A stretch of DNA of 64,000 nt from Diplolepis rosae. Taxonomy: Eukaryota; Arthropoda; Insecta; Hymenoptera; Diplolepididae. The translations under genes were made by a program, and so were the position numbers. This document shows positions 63,460-64,000 of this stretch, one piece after another; position 1 is the stretch's first letter; the number at the start of each line of letters is the position of its first letter. The notes beneath the pieces were generated by a model. It saw only the letters and a list, made by a program, of their open reading frames with translations. It was not told the DNA's origin and did not search any database. The stretch covers positions 5,460,501-5,524,500 of the forward strand of contig JAPYXD010000715.1 in the NCBI GenBank assembly GCA_030998225.1, given 5' to 3'.

Positions 63460-64000
63460 TTTTAGAATGACGTGACAGTAGAAATACCTTTTGGCCATCT
63501 TAATGTTTAGCTCTCATCTTAACTTCCCTGAAGAAGCCGTATTTTTAGCACCTGAACTACTGCATATCATTTTTAGAATGCTGGAATCACTAAAATACCA
63601 CCCAGTTATCATACATTTTAGTTCCCAGCTTAAGTAGCCTTTGGGACATGTATTTTAAGCACATGGAGTACTAGACATAATTTTTAGGATGTCGAGACAG
63701 AAATATCAGCCGGGTATCACAACATTGGGTTTCCAGCTTGACTTCCCGTAGGAAAAATATATTATAAACAGCTAGACTAATGTATTTAATTTTAGAATGA
63801 CGGGACAGTAGAAATACCTTTTGTCCATCTTAATGTTTAGCTCTCATCTTAACTTCCCTGAGGAAGCAGTATTTTGTGCACATGGACTACTACATATGAT
63901 TTTTAGAATGCTGGAATCTCTAAAATACCAACCAGTTATCATACATTTCAGTTCTCAGCTCTAGTTCCCTTTGGAACATGTATTGTCAGCACATGGAATA
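63460..64000 (+). repeat. Start of a further unit; array continues beyond the window
   Basis: The monomer at anchor 63476 matches monomer 1 of the 14-monomer unit (330 bp). The next (63806) is a GGACAG..TTTTGTCCATC trimer, not the dimer expected at position 2. So this copy is either also rearranged or a different unit. The window ends inside subunit B. Confidence 0.65.

Larger units (their letters stand above)
1..64000 (+). repeat. Satellite DNA array, ~331-bp monomer, about 200 tandem copies
   Basis: The entire window is head-to-tail copies of one AT-rich unit. The anchor CAGTAGAA recurs at 103, 436, 654, 984, 1317, 1647 and so on to 63806, about 204 times. The spacing is mostly 329-334 bp, with a minority at 218-223 bp and three at 382 bp. 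All copies run in the same orientation and I saw no inverted block. Copies differ by scattered substitutions and small indels, and neighbouring copies often belong to different variant types. No unique sequence, transposon, simple-sequence tract, telomere repeat, rRNA or tRNA gene interrupts it. The length (about twice a nucleosomal repeat) and the homogenised, gene-free structure fit centromeric or heterochromatic satellite DNA of a eukaryote. That location is an inference, and I do not recognise the family. Confidence 0.97.

Noticed and set aside
1..64000. CRISPR array
   Set aside because: The repeats are hundreds of bp long and abut each other with no unique spacers.
1..64000. Primate-type alpha satellite or a canonical CENP-B box
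   Set aside because: The subunit is ~111 bp and the monomer ~331 bp, not ~171 bp. The closest strings (TTCCCTTTGGAAC, TTCCCGTAGGAAA) do not meet the spaced TTCG..A..CGGG core of the CENP-B box.
1..64000. Embedded transposon, strand switch or unique island
   Set aside because: I followed the anchor through the window and every interval, including the disturbed patches, is made of satellite pieces in the same orientation. Small foreign insertions of a few bases could still be missed by eye.

Overview
The whole 64 kb window is one uninterrupted tandem satellite DNA array. I find no protein-coding gene, RNA gene, transposon or unique-sequence island in it. The unit is AT-rich (about 36% GC by hand count of one consensus-like monomer) and every copy I followed runs in the same orientation. 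The window starts and ends inside a monomer. A long, head-to-tail, gene-free array of a ~330-bp complex satellite points to a eukaryotic chromosome, most likely centromeric, pericentromeric or other constitutive heterochromatin. I do not recognise the family and cannot name the species.

Unit structure: using the recurring string around CAGTAGAA as anchor, I placed about 204 monomer starts. Most are 329-334 bp apart. Each full monomer is a trimer of diverged ~111-bp subunits, called A, B and C here. All three begin TTTTAGAATG, have a CAGCT/CTCATCTT-like block in the middle and carry a TTCC-N4-GGAA dyad at the same place. About 25 monomers are only 218-223 bp. These are dimers in which an A/B hybrid subunit is followed by C, as expected from unequal exchange one subunit out of register. 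Three monomers are 382 bp and share one unusual C-to-B junction.

Layout: 1-3178 is a diverged tandem pair of a 5-monomer unit (~1.545 kb). 3179-12001 is mixed trimers with one dimer. 12002-12716 is a disturbed patch. 12717-30035 consists of uniform 330-bp tracts interrupted by dimers and disturbed patches (near 15.7, 20.5, 22.3, 26.1 and 29.7 kb). 30036-40746 is mixed trimers and dimers with long-range duplicated blocks. 40747-44731 is two tandem copies of a 6-monomer, 1,992-bp higher-order repeat. 44732-52365 is mixed and includes a 2,320-bp offset duplication. 52366-63459 is a 14-monomer, ~4.36-kb higher-order repeat: two full copies and one copy lacking exactly monomers 2-8. 63460-64000 starts whatever follows.

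The most interesting signals are the nested hierarchy (111-bp subunit, 331-bp trimer, 1.5-4.4-kb higher-order repeats), the dyad whose outer base pair changes in a compensatory way between subunits, and a set of patches that look like the union or the intersection of two monomer variants. Those patches may be assembly-consensus artefacts. No genes work together here; any function would be structural or chromatin-based.
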